Below, in pieces: positions 24,227 to 32,033 of a DNA stretch of 39,603 nucleotides; within the stretch, counting starts at the first letter, position 1; each line of letters begins with the position of its first letter. The DNA comes from Chloroflexota bacterium (GTDB lineage Bacteria > Chloroflexota > Anaerolineae > Anaerolineales > Anaerolineaceae), in assembly GCA_012514645.1 (NCBI GenBank), contig JAAYZW010000027.1:1-39603 (forward strand), in the 5' to 3' direction. The notes beneath the pieces are model-generated. The model searched no databases. It was not told the DNA's origin and saw only the letters and a program-made list of their open reading frames with translations. The position numbers were made by a program, and so were the translations under genes.

Positions 24227-24994
24227 ATGCGAAAGCTTTTGCAAAGTATCGAAAATAAACTGCGCTTCCTCCTGGAAGAGAAGCTGGACAGGCTAATCTT
24301 TCCAGGTGTTTCCAGCTCGCTCAGTTACACCCTGATCCAACTGATCGAGGATGAAATTGAGAATCAAGACGGCCGCTGCGAAGAATGTATGCCCGATTTA
24401 ATCACACTTAAGGTCTCTCCCGAGCGCTGGGATGCCTGGCAGGAATCCCTGCCGCTCCTCGACGAAGTCTCAACCGTGCTGGAAGAATCCTGGAAAGAGC
24501 AGGGCTACACGGTGAAAAACACGCCAATCATCCAATTGGTGCAATCGCCCGACCTGACCAGCAATCACATTTCAGTCGAGATTGACTACTCATTGGAAGA
24601 GAGCACCAATCGCCAAACCGCGCTCCAAAAGATAACACGCGAACCAATCGAACAAACCCTGCCCCAGGACGCCTGCCTGATCATCAGCGACCAGGATCCG
24701 TTTTATCTGACCAAAGCGATCATCAACATCGGTCGCCGTTCCAGCAATGACCTGGTGCTTAACGACCCCCTGGTTTCGCGTGATCACCTGCAGCTTCGTG
24801 CCGATGGCGGACGGTTTTACCTGTTCGATCTAAGCTCCAAGGCTGGCACCACCATCAATAACTTCCCTGCCAATAATGTCGCCCTCAAGCCCGGTGATGT
24901 CATCAAGGTCGGCAACACCAGCTTGATCTACAACCAGTGGGTCGACCAGGCAGTCTCGAAACCTACCCGCAGCATTTTTGAAGGCGCAAAATGA
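24227..24994 (+). CDS. FhaA-like protein (DUF3662 + FHA domain)
   Basis: 255 residues from ATG 24227, chosen because GCGAGG lies 5 bases upstream and the family starts there (MRKLLQSIENKLRFLLEEKL); the frame is open further 5' but unlike the family. The N-terminal FhaA domain covers about 1-125. A linker leads to an FHA domain (about 160-245) with its phosphothreonine-binding residues: IGRRSSNDLVL, SRDH, and the Asn of TTINN. FHA domains bind phosphothreonine on Ser/Thr kinase targets. In actinobacteria FhaA works in cell-wall synthesis. It overlaps the FhaB-like gene by 4 bp (ATGA). Confidence 0.9.
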   Translation: MRKLLQSIENKLRFLLEEKLDRLIFPGVSSSLSYTLIQLIEDEIENQDGRCEECMPDLITLKVSPERWDAWQESLPLLDEVSTVLEESWKEQGYTVKNTPIIQLVQSPDLTSNHISVEIDYSLEESTNRQTALQKITREPIEQTLPQDACLIISDQDPFYLTKAIINIGRRSSNDLVLNDPLVSRDHLQLRADGGRFYLFDLSSKAGTTINNFPANNVALKPGDVIKVGNTSLIYNQWVDQAVSKPTRSIFEGAK

Positions 24995-25422
24995 ACGCGG
25001 TTACCGGTCTGGTTTTGCGTGTGCTCTTGTTCATTAGCCTGTATGCCTTCCTGGCTGTTGCTCTCTGGCTGTTCTGGAAAAGCCTGACCGGCACCAGGCT
25101 GCGCGGCGGCACGATCGCAATTCCTACCCTGACACTGGCAACCACCATCGACGAAGAACAGGTAATCCAGACCTTCACCAGCTCTGATGTGGTGGTCGGG
25201 CGCAATCCGGATTGTGACCTTATTTTGGTTGACGAGACTGTCTCTGGCAGGCACGGTCGCCTGACTTACAACCTCAACCAATGGTGGTATGAGGACCTGA
25301 AATCGACCAATGGCTCCTGGCTGGATGATCTGAAAATCGAGGAGCCGATCGTCGTAAAAGATAACGATTCGATCTACTGCGGCGACGCAGTTTTCAAAGT
25401 TTATATCAAACCACTCAAGTAA
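24991..25422 (+). CDS. FhaB/FipA-like membrane FHA protein
   Basis: 143 residues. One membrane segment at about 5-27 is followed by a cytoplasmic FHA domain (about 60-140) with VVGRNPDCDLIL, SGRH, and STNGSWLDD, so the phosphothreonine-binding Arg, Ser, His and Asn are all present. This is the FhaB architecture of actinobacterial pstP-rodA-pbpA-pknB loci. No kinase or PP2C gene is adjacent here. The start overlaps the FhaA-like stop (ATGA), and the MTA phosphorylase starts 16 bp downstream. Confidence 0.9.
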   Translation: MNAVTGLVLRVLLFISLYAFLAVALWLFWKSLTGTRLRGGTIAIPTLTLATTIDEEQVIQTFTSSDVVVGRNPDCDLILVDETVSGRHGRLTYNLNQWWYEDLKSTNGSWLDDLKIEEPIVVKDNDSIYCGDAVFKVYIKPLK

Positions 25423-25438
25423 CAGAAAGCGAGGCACA

Positions 25439-26314
25439 ATGTCGGAATATGCATTTGGAATCATCGGTGGTTCCGGACTTTACGGATTTGAAGGATTTGA
25501 AAATATCGAAACACTGGAGCTGGACACGCCTTTCGGCAAACCCTCCTCTCCGATCGTGACCGGAGAAATCCATGGCAAGAAGCTGGCATTCCTTGCCAGG
25601 CACGGCATTGGACATGTCTACTCACCAACAGAGGTCAACTATCGGGCAAACATATGGGCTTTAAAAGCGCTCGGCATTGATAAGATCGTCAGTGTCAGCG
25701 CTGTCGGCTCGCTGCGCGAAGATTATGCCCCTGGCGACATCATCGTCCCAGATCAGTTGTTCGATAACACCAAGGACCGCGAACGCAGCTTCTTTGGCAA
25801 GGGTTTGGTGGTGCACATCAGCTCCGCGTACCCCTTCTGCCCTTCTTTAAGCAAGCAATTATTAAGAGCGCTTGAAGGTGAAGACACCAATGTTCATGAA
25901 GGCGGCACCTTTGTCACCATTGAAGGTCCCCGTTTTTCGACTCGCGGTGAATCCAACGTCTTCCGACAGCTGGGCTTTTCACTGGTCGGAATGACCGCCA
26001 GTCCTGAAGCCTTCCTGGCACGCGAAGCCGAAATCCATTATGCCACCATGGCTCACGTGACCGATTATGACAGCTGGCACGAGACCGAAGAAGCAGTGAC
26101 AGTCGAAATGGTGGTCAACACGCTCAAGAAAAACACCCAGATTGCCCAGAACGCCCTGGTTAAATTGGTGGATATTATCGCTGCTGATGAAACTCACGCA
26201 CGTGATTGTGGCTGCGATGAAGCTCTGAGATACGCCTTCATCACGAACCCTGATTTCATGGACCCAGCCATGAAAAACAAGTTGTCGCTGCTGACAGGGA
26301 AATACCTGGGATAA
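25439..26314 (+). CDS. mtnP: S-methyl-5'-thioadenosine phosphorylase
   Basis: 291 residues, standard for MTAP. The phosphate-binding GIIGGSGLY opens the protein, RHGIGHVYSPTEVNYRANIW is the second conserved block, and SVSAVGSLREDYAPGDIIVP and EGPRFSTRGES are present. It cleaves methylthioadenosine with phosphate to adenine and methylthioribose-1-phosphate, salvaging by-products of polyamine or SAM chemistry. It lies between the FHA pair and the RodA-PBP fusion in one tight plus-strand run, where its metabolism has no obvious link to its neighbours. A purine nucleoside phosphorylase of the same superfamily is at 38271-39107. Confidence 0.95.
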   Translation: MSEYAFGIIGGSGLYGFEGFENIETLELDTPFGKPSSPIVTGEIHGKKLAFLARHGIGHVYSPTEVNYRANIWALKALGIDKIVSVSAVGSLREDYAPGDIIVPDQLFDNTKDRERSFFGKGLVVHISSAYPFCPSLSKQLLRALEGEDTNVHEGGTFVTIEGPRFSTRGESNVFRQLGFSLVGMTASPEAFLAREAEIHYATMAHVTDYDSWHETEEAVTVEMVVNTLKKNTQIAQNALVKLVDIIAADETHARDCGCDEALRYAFITNPDFMDPAMKNKLSLLTGKYLG

Positions 26315-26315
26315 T

Positions 26316-28922
26316 TTGAGCACTTCAGCACGAAAACAGACCCGGTCGCATCCCCCGATGCTGCTTATGGTCTCGATCACACTATTTTTCTATGCCTCTG
26401 CCCTGGCACTTGCCAGTGGAACCCGAACGCATAGCGAAACACTGTTGATCAGTGCTGAATTTTTTGTGCCATTCTTAGCTTGGCTGCTCGGTACGGTGCT
26501 GATTCAACGCAGTATCAACCGCCGGCTGCCAAATCGCGACCCCTGGATCTTCCCGGTCACATCCGCGTTGACCGGTTTTGGCATGCTGACCATTTGGCGG
26601 ATCTCGCCTGATTTGGGGCTTAAGCAAAGCGCCTGGTTCCTGGTCGGGACCGCCTTATTTTTGGCTGGTCTTTGCGCCAGAGACCTGATTAAGATCCTTA
26701 AGACTTACAAATATGTCTGGCTTTTGCTCGGGCTGATCCTGATCGGTCTCACCTTTGTCGTTGGGGTAAACCCCGCAGGCAGCGGTCAGCGCTTATGGCT
26801 GCGGGTTTTTGACATCTACATACAGCCTTCCGAACCACTGAAATTGCTGTTAATCATTTACCTGGCAGCCTTCTTTGCCGACCAATTGCGCCCGAATATC
26901 AATTGGATTAGTTCCGTTTTCCCGACACTGGTTGTCGTGGTGTTTGCCGGTCTGCTGCTTATCGCCCAGCGTGACCTGGGAACAGCCAGTCTTTTTATCA
27001 GCCTCTACATCCTGATGCTCACGGTGACAACCCAAAGGCGCCGACTGCTGTGGATCATCCCCGCGCTGGCGCTTGTGGCTGGAACAATTGGCTACTTCGC
27101 TTTCGATGTGGTTAAGACTCGTGTTGATATCTGGTTGAACCCCTGGCTGGATACAAGCGGCAACGCCTGGCAGCTGGCACAAGCTCAGATTGCCATTGCT
27201 ACGGGCGGGCTGACCGGTACAGGACCTGGTTTGGGAAGCCCGCAGTTCGTACCCATCGCCGTATCTGACTTTATCTTCACATCCATCGGCGAAGAACTGG
27301 GGTTGTTCGGCACGATTGCGGTCATGCTGATGCTCCTTATCCTGGTTTTTCGCGGGGTTAACATCGCTCTGTCGAGTAAAACCGTTTTCGGTCGTTACCT
27401 GGCTTTCGGCATTTCAGCTTACTTTGCGCTTCAATCGACTTTCATCATCGGCGGTAATCTTGGCTTATTACCACTAACGGGCGTGACCCTGCCCTTCCTT
27501 TCCTATGGCGGCTCTTCGTTGGTTACGAATATGCTGGCAGTGATGTTATTATTGCGCGTCAGTACCGAAACCAGCGCAAAAGACCTGCTAAACAAGGTGA
27601 GGCTGCCTTACCAGTGGGCTGCCAGAATTTTCGCCGGACTTTTCATTATCATCGCCGTCTGGAATGGCTACCTGGCGTTCCCGAATCAACAAACACTGGA
27701 AGCCCGGGCAGAGAACCCTCGTTGGGCGGTTTACGACCGCTATTCGCCTCGAGGAGAAATCTATGCCCTCTCTGGCGAAAAATTGGTTGAGGTTCAGGGC
27801 GAGCCAGGCAGTTATCAATTAAGGGTGAACCATCCGGAACTTTCCAACACTCTCGGCTACGCGCACCCAGCTTACGGACAAAGTGGGCTGCAAAGTTCAC
27901 AATATGACCTTTTGCGCGGTTATGCGGGCGTATCTTTCGAAGATCGCTGGGAGCACGAGCTGCTCTACAACCAGCCACCCCCCGGGCTTGATCTCAAGCT
28001 CAATATCAACCTGGCTCTTCAAAAAAGAGCTGACGAATTACTTAACGGTCAAACCGGGGCTATCGTGCTCTTAAACGCGCAAACTGCTGAAATTTACGCG
28101 ATAGCGTCTCATCCCAACTTTGATACCAACCGTCTTTCAGAAACCTGGGATAGCCTCATGCAGCGTTCAGATGCCCCGCTGCTCAACCGCGCTACCCAGG
28201 GTATTTACCCACTCGGCACGCTGGCAAACTCGGTCGCGTCTACCAGTCTGCTGGAAAGCAACCACGCGCTTGACCGCGCCTCTCCGGAAGACCTTGTTGC
28301 CCTTGACCCCTACTGCTACCGCGCGATGCAGAGCGCCGGTAAGTTGAACGGGTTTCAGCTTGGCTGTGAAAGTGTTTCCAAACAAATTTTGAACCTGACC
28401 AATCCGACCTTGCTGCAAGCCGACCTCGAGGCTCTCGGTTTGTTCTCGGCACCAGACCTGGCTATTCAAACCTCCCAACCCGCACCGCTCTTGTCTGCCG
28501 CGCAATTAGACGAGAACCCCCTGCTGGTGATGGATATCAATGTCAGCCCGATGCAGATGGCGCTGGTAGCGGCAACCTACACAAATGACGGACGCCGAGC
28601 CGCCCCTGCCCTGGTAAATTCTTACTTTACACCAGAAGGCACCTGGCAAGCGTTTGGACCGCGCGGCGCGGCAGTTGATGCTATTTCGCCGGAACTCGCT
28701 GAAGAAACCCGCCTGGCTTTGGCGTCTGACAGTCAGACAATCTGGTACCAGGTCGGTCACGCCCTGATCAACCAAACCGAGCCACTTACCTGGTATATCG
28801 GTGGTACCACACCCGAATGGTCTGCCACTCCACTGGCAATTGCCATCGCCATCGAGGCAGACAACCCTGACCTGGCGCTGACAATCGGAAGAACGCTTTT
28901 AAATTTATCGGTTTCAAATTGA
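26316..28922 (+). CDS. RodA/FtsW glycosyltransferase fused to a PBP-like domain with lost active site
   Basis: 868 residues from TTG 26316, two bases after the MTAP stop; an ATG at 26358 is the alternative. Residues 1-430 are a SEDS polymerase with about ten membrane spans: QPSEP from 170, WLDTSG with the catalytic-position Asp279, IATGGLTGTG, DFIFTSIGEELGL, and LPFLSYGGSSL. An extra span (about 435-455) leads to an extracellular PBPA/PBP2-like part: a pedestal with YSPRGEIYA, then a transpeptidase fold with LNAQTAEIYAIASHP and LLNRATQGIYPLG. At the SxxK site GSTFK is replaced by GTLAN (Thr635, Asn638), and no SxN or KTG box is seen. SEDS proteins polymerise glycan strands of peptidoglycan and are activated by a partner PBP. 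Here the partner is covalently joined and probably cannot cross-link. Confidence 0.93.
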   Translation: MSTSARKQTRSHPPMLLMVSITLFFYASALALASGTRTHSETLLISAEFFVPFLAWLLGTVLIQRSINRRLPNRDPWIFPVTSALTGFGMLTIWRISPDLGLKQSAWFLVGTALFLAGLCARDLIKILKTYKYVWLLLGLILIGLTFVVGVNPAGSGQRLWLRVFDIYIQPSEPLKLLLIIYLAAFFADQLRPNINWISSVFPTLVVVVFAGLLLIAQRDLGTASLFISLYILMLTVTTQRRRLLWIIPALALVAGTIGYFAFDVVKTRVDIWLNPWLDTSGNAWQLAQAQIAIATGGLTGTGPGLGSPQFVPIAVSDFIFTSIGEELGLFGTIAVMLMLLILVFRGVNIALSSKTVFGRYLAFGISAYFALQSTFIIGGNLGLLPLTGVTLPFLSYGGSSLVTNMLAVMLLLRVSTETSAKDLLNKVRLPYQWAARIFAGLFIIIAVWNGYLAFPNQQTLEARAENPRWAVYDRYSPRGEIYALSGEKLVEVQGEPGSYQLRVNHPELSNTLGYAHPAYGQSGLQSSQYDLLRGYAGVSFEDRWEHELLYNQPPPGLDLKLNINLALQKRADELLNGQTGAIVLLNAQTAEIYAIASHPNFDTNRLSETWDSLMQRSDAPLLNRATQGIYPLGTLANSVASTSLLESNHALDRASPEDLVALDPYCYRAMQSAGKLNGFQLGCESVSKQILNLTNPTLLQADLEALGLFSAPDLAIQTSQPAPLLSAAQLDENPLLVMDINVSPMQMALVAATYTNDGRRAAPALVNSYFTPEGTWQAFGPRGAAVDAISPELAEETRLALASDSQTIWYQVGHALINQTEPLTWYIGGTTPEWSATPLAIAIAIEADNPDLALTIGRTLLNLSVSN

Positions 28923-28930
28923 TTGAAACC
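28910..28930 (+). terminator. Stem-loop straddling the RodA-PBP stop codon
   Basis: GGTTTCAA-ATTGA-TTGAAACC is a perfect 8-bp stem with a 5-base loop spanning the stop at 28920-28922. A T-run (GGGTTTTTG) appears only about 15 bp later, so it is at best an atypical terminator. Confidence 0.35.
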
Positions 28931-29131
28931 ATACCGACCGTCTGGGTTTTTGTGACTTCTCACACAAAGGGGTGGGGAATCCCCGCAAAACGAAGTCCAT
29001 TAATTGCGAATATTCAAACGAGAATGCTTCCGCGCCTGTCTTTGAATTGTAGAAACGCTTCGGAGCGAGCAAAACCCCCTCCAGCCCTGTTTTTGCGGCG
29101 GAAGGGAGACTTTGTATTCTTAGGCTACAAC

Positions 29132-29153
29132 GCGGAGGAGTAAAACTCTCCGC
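29132..29153 (-). terminator. GC-rich hairpin just after tyrS
   Basis: On the minus strand GCGGAGAG and CTCCTCCGC pair (one bulge) around TTTTA, starting 9 bp after the tyrS stop. No U-tract follows, so it may be a Rho-dependent or stabilising 3' hairpin for the convergent transcripts. The remaining 28931-29131 holds no gene I can support. Confidence 0.35.
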
Positions 29154-29161
29154 ATGAGCGA

Positions 29162-30376
29162 TTATCTTAATTTTAAGAAACGTCGTTTGCCAACCTGCAA
29201 TACAACACCCGGTTCCAACACCATATTCGGGTCGCTGACTGTTTCGCCGTCAAGCTTTACGCCTTGTTGATCGATTAATCTTCGTGCTTCACTGCGCGAG
29301 GATGCCATGTTTTGCGAAACAATTACTTCGAGAAGCGTTTCATCACCGTTCAACCGGTACTCTGGAACATCATCCGGGACATTGCCCTGCTGGAAGGTGG
29401 TCACAAACTGAGATTGAGCGATCCCGGCAGCCTCTTCCCCATAGAAGACCGAGGTAATACCCAGAGCCAGCTGCATCTTCGCGTCACGAGGGTGCAGACT
29501 GCTGGAAGACAAGCCGGTTTCAAAAGCATGCAGTTTGTCAGGTGACCACTCAGTTGCCAGGCGGGCGTAAACTGGCATCGCTTTGTCAGGAATGCTCATC
29601 ACCTTGCCATACATGTCTTCCGCAGTGGTATTAAGCGGGATGTGGTTGCCAAGTGATTTACTCATGCGCACTTCGCCATCGGTGCCCGGCAATATGCCCA
29701 ACACAATACCGATATTTGGTTTCTGACCAAAAAAGCTCATCAATTTCCGCGCAGCGGTCATAATGTTAAACAACTGATCGGATCCACCTATTTGCACATC
29801 GACTTTCATGTGGTGGGCGTCATAGCCTTGCATGATCGCGTAAAAGAATTCATGCAAATAAATCGGTTCGTTATTGTCGTAGCGTTTGTGGAAATTGTCT
29901 CTTGCCAAAAACTGCTGCACGGTGAAATTGGAAGCTAACTCAATCAGTCTGGTGAAGGTAATCTTTTGGAGCCACACATGGTTGTAGAGTATTTCCGTTT
30001 TTTCAGGATCGAGGATACGAAATGCCTGTTCAGCATAGGTGCGTCCGTTTTCCATCACTTCTTCATTAGTTAACTGGCGGCGCAATTTGTCCTTGTCAGA
30101 AGGGTCGCCGATCATAGCCGTGAACGATCCGATCACGAACAAAACCTGATGTCCAAGTTCTTGAAACTGGCGCAATTTGCGCATCGTGACGGTGTGTCCG
30201 AGGTGTAAATCAGTGGAGGTGGGATCATAACCACAATAAACACGCAAGGGTTTCCCGGTTTTTTCAGACTCGATCAGGCGCTCGCGCAGTTCTGTTGCCA
30301 TTGCCTCAGCAATCGATGGGTCACCAAAATCCGCTCCCTGCATCAGGTATTCAACTTGTTCATCTATCTTCATCAT
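29162..30376 (-). CDS. tyrS: Tyrosyl-tRNA synthetase
   Basis: 404 residues. Class I signatures are present: HLGH (58-61, in YDPTSTDLHLGHTVTMRKL) as HIGH and RMSKS (about 233-237) as KMSKS. The C-terminal S4 RNA-binding domain occupies about 340-404 (LLEVIVSQNMASSRSEARRL, and GVKLDGETVSD). It charges tRNA-Tyr. The length and RMSKS form fit the bacterial TyrZ-like subgroup rather than the classic TyrS group. GGAGAACGGTC precedes the ATG at 30374-30376. No T-box leader was recognised upstream. Confidence 0.96.
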   Translation of the reverse strand: MMKIDEQVEYLMQGADFGDPSIAEAMATELRERLIESEKTGKPLRVYCGYDPTSTDLHLGHTVTMRKLRQFQELGHQVLFVIGSFTAMIGDPSDKDKLRRQLTNEEVMENGRTYAEQAFRILDPEKTEILYNHVWLQKITFTRLIELASNFTVQQFLARDNFHKRYDNNEPIYLHEFFYAIMQGYDAHHMKVDVQIGGSDQLFNIMTAARKLMSFFGQKPNIGIVLGILPGTDGEVRMSKSLGNHIPLNTTAEDMYGKVMSIPDKAMPVYARLATEWSPDKLHAFETGLSSSSLHPRDAKMQLALGITSVFYGEEAAGIAQSQFVTTFQQGNVPDDVPEYRLNGDETLLEVIVSQNMASSRSEARRLIDQQGVKLDGETVSDPNMVLEPGVVLQVGKRRFLKLR

Positions 30377-30523
30377 GACCGTTCTCCATCTCGTTAAGGT
30401 TGCTAAATTTTACCACTTCAAGCGCGGTAATGGTCTTAGTAAATGTAAGGCGAGGAATTCTCAATGAAACCATAAATTATGGTCTTTTACATTACTCTAG
30501 TGCAAATTCATAAATACATGAGC

Positions 30524-30600
30524 GTAGGGGGAAGTCCTAATCGTAAGCACTCCATCACCGCTTACATAGTCGGTCCGCCCGAAAATTAACCGAGATTCCA
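30524..30600 (+). repeat. Interspersed repeat, unit A (copy 3, decayed)
   Basis: 30524-30580 matches unit A (GTAGGGGGAAGTCCTAATCG, AAGCACTCCATCACCGCTTA, CATAGTCGG) with about 8 differences in 57. Its right arm is decayed and followed at once by GAAAATTAACCG, which in copy 1 lies about 25 bp beyond unit A, so an internal deletion has occurred. It lies between tyrS and the IS3-type relic. Confidence 0.7.
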
Positions 30601-30643
30601 AGGCAGCGGATTGGAACCATAATACGTTTCCTTCCAATAACAG

Positions 30644-30794
30644 CTATTGATGCTTCCAATACGATACTTCGCGGACACTTCGTCTCGCTTCATTGACCCT
30701 TTCAACTGCCTTTCGCTTCTCTTCCATACTGAACTTTGTCATAAAAAACTGCACCTCCTCGGTGGATTTATTGTCCACTTTTGGGGTGCAGTTC
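30644..30794 (-). mobile_element. Left-end relic of an IS3-family insertion sequence
   Basis: The minus strand from 30794 reads GAACTGCACCCCAAAAGTGG, resembling IS3/IS150-group terminal repeats (TG-CTG-CCCAAAA-GTTGGACA). It is followed by an AGGAGGTG ribosome-binding site and a 32-codon frame from ATG 30742 to TAG 30644 (MTKFSMEEKRKAVERVNEA), which looks like the start of an OrfA helix-turn-helix transposase. After about 25 residues the similarity ends. No right end, orfB or target duplication is visible, so this is a fragment. It lies between the Lgt stop and tyrS. Confidence 0.6.
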
Positions 30795-30827
30795 ATAACG
30801 AGCAGTTTTCTTTTAATTCACTGGTAC

Positions 30828-32006
30828 CTAAAGGATTTCCTCGTCGTTCCCTTCTTCGGGGTCTTCGGTGAGGGATTCATCATCAATCTCAAGGGGTTCC
30901 TCTTCCTCCAACTCGGAGACCTCCTGCTCAACCCACTCTTCAGATTCCCCTACCAGGTTGTCCAACACCCAATCCTCCTCATCCTCGAGCAGGATACTTT
31001 CTTCATCAAAAACATCCTCGTCATCGTCGATCAGTGGTTCAATTTCATCCGCCACTCCCAATTCATCCGGCAGCCCAGGCTCGATTTCTTCACTTAAAAA
31101 TCCGATCTCAACGACCTCGCTCTCTGCAGAGGCAGCTTCGAACAAAACCTGATCCTCTTCAGCCAGGGCAAGTTTTCGCTCGCGTTCAGCCAGTTCCTTA
31201 CTCTCCAGCTTTTTAGACCAAACGGTGTGACGCAAGATCAAAACAATCAGGGCAAGCACACCGACCACTAACATGGCAGTCTGATTCACGTTGATGCCGT
31301 TTACAGGCGACGGATCCAATCGCAAAAACTCGAGGAAGAAGCGCACGGTCGAGTACCAGATCAAATAGCCGAACAGAATATCGCCACGGTAAAGCTTGTC
31401 TTTGTACTTACGATCAACCCACAATAAAATCCCCGCGCCAATCAGGTTCAGAATACTTTCATACAAGAAGAGGGGGTGATATTTTTCGACATGTTCAAAG
31501 CCTGAGATACGGAATTGTGGATCAATCGAGATCGCCCAGGGTAAATCGGTTGGTCGACCGTAAACTTCCTGGTTGATAAAATTGCCCCAGCGACCAATCG
31601 CCTGACCAATCAGAAGTCCGGGAGCGATAAAATCTGCCCATTCCCAGAAGTTGATCTTTTTAATCTTGCTGTAGATGATCAAAGCCAATATTCCGCCAAT
31701 GACCGCACCGGGGATGCCCAAACCGCCATTCCACATTTTCAGGATCTCAACCGGGTTTCTCAGATAGTTTTCTGTGGTGACCCCCTGGGCGATGTTGGAG
31801 GCTGAAGGGGTGAAAACATGCCAGAGGCGCGCGCCAATGATCCCCCCAATTAACAACCAGGGCAACAAATCAAGGACAATCTCGGGGTCATCCCCGTGTT
31901 TTTTTGCTTGCCTGGCTGCCAGCCAGGCACCCACAATTGCCCCAAAAATGATTAAAATGGCATAAAAACGTATAGTTAACGGACCGATATTAAAACCTTG
32001 TGGCAT
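30828..32006 (-). CDS. lgt: Prolipoprotein diacylglyceryl transferase with long acidic C-terminal tail
   Basis: 392 residues, over 100 longer than usual. Residues 1-270 are a typical Lgt: seven or so membrane spans, IRFYAILIIFGAIVGAWLA, WNGGLGIPGAVIGG, the signature GRWGNFINQEVYGR with its essential Arg, YESILNLIGAG, and a final R-x-D-P segment. It transfers diacylglycerol from phosphatidylglycerol to the Cys of prolipoproteins. The tail (about 275-392) is first a charged helix (KKLESKELAERERKLALAEE) and then extremely rich in Glu and Asp with few basic residues. It is probably cytoplasmic and disordered. AAAGGA precedes the start. The next gene upstream is the CDP-alcohol phosphatidyltransferase, 27 bp away. 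Confidence 0.94.
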   Translation of the reverse strand: MPQGFNIGPLTIRFYAILIIFGAIVGAWLAARQAKKHGDDPEIVLDLLPWLLIGGIIGARLWHVFTPSASNIAQGVTTENYLRNPVEILKMWNGGLGIPGAVIGGILALIIYSKIKKINFWEWADFIAPGLLIGQAIGRWGNFINQEVYGRPTDLPWAISIDPQFRISGFEHVEKYHPLFLYESILNLIGAGILLWVDRKYKDKLYRGDILFGYLIWYSTVRFFLEFLRLDPSPVNGINVNQTAMLVVGVLALIVLILRHTVWSKKLESKELAERERKLALAEEDQVLFEAASAESEVVEIGFLSEEIEPGLPDELGVADEIEPLIDDDEDVFDEESILLEDEEDWVLDNLVGESEEWVEQEVSELEEEEPLEIDDESLTEDPEEGNDEEIL

Positions 32007-32033
32007 GGTTTTCCTTTCTTGGAGCAGAGTGAT

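Noticed and set aside
28919-29143. 74-codon plus-strand frame after the RodA-PBP gene
   Set aside because: It overlaps the stem-loop at the end of that gene, has no ribosome-binding site or recognisable motif, and is rich in residues expected from non-coding DNA.
30377-30523. Possible T-box or other leader upstream of tyrS
   Set aside because: No T-box TGGNACCGCG core or specifier-loop structure was found; the gap is occupied by repeat and insertion-sequence remnants.
30868-31152. Serine-rich plus-strand frame opposite the end of lgt
   Set aside because: It is the antisense of Glu/Asp codons in the acidic Lgt tail, which read as Ser-rich on the other strand; no start signal or homology.
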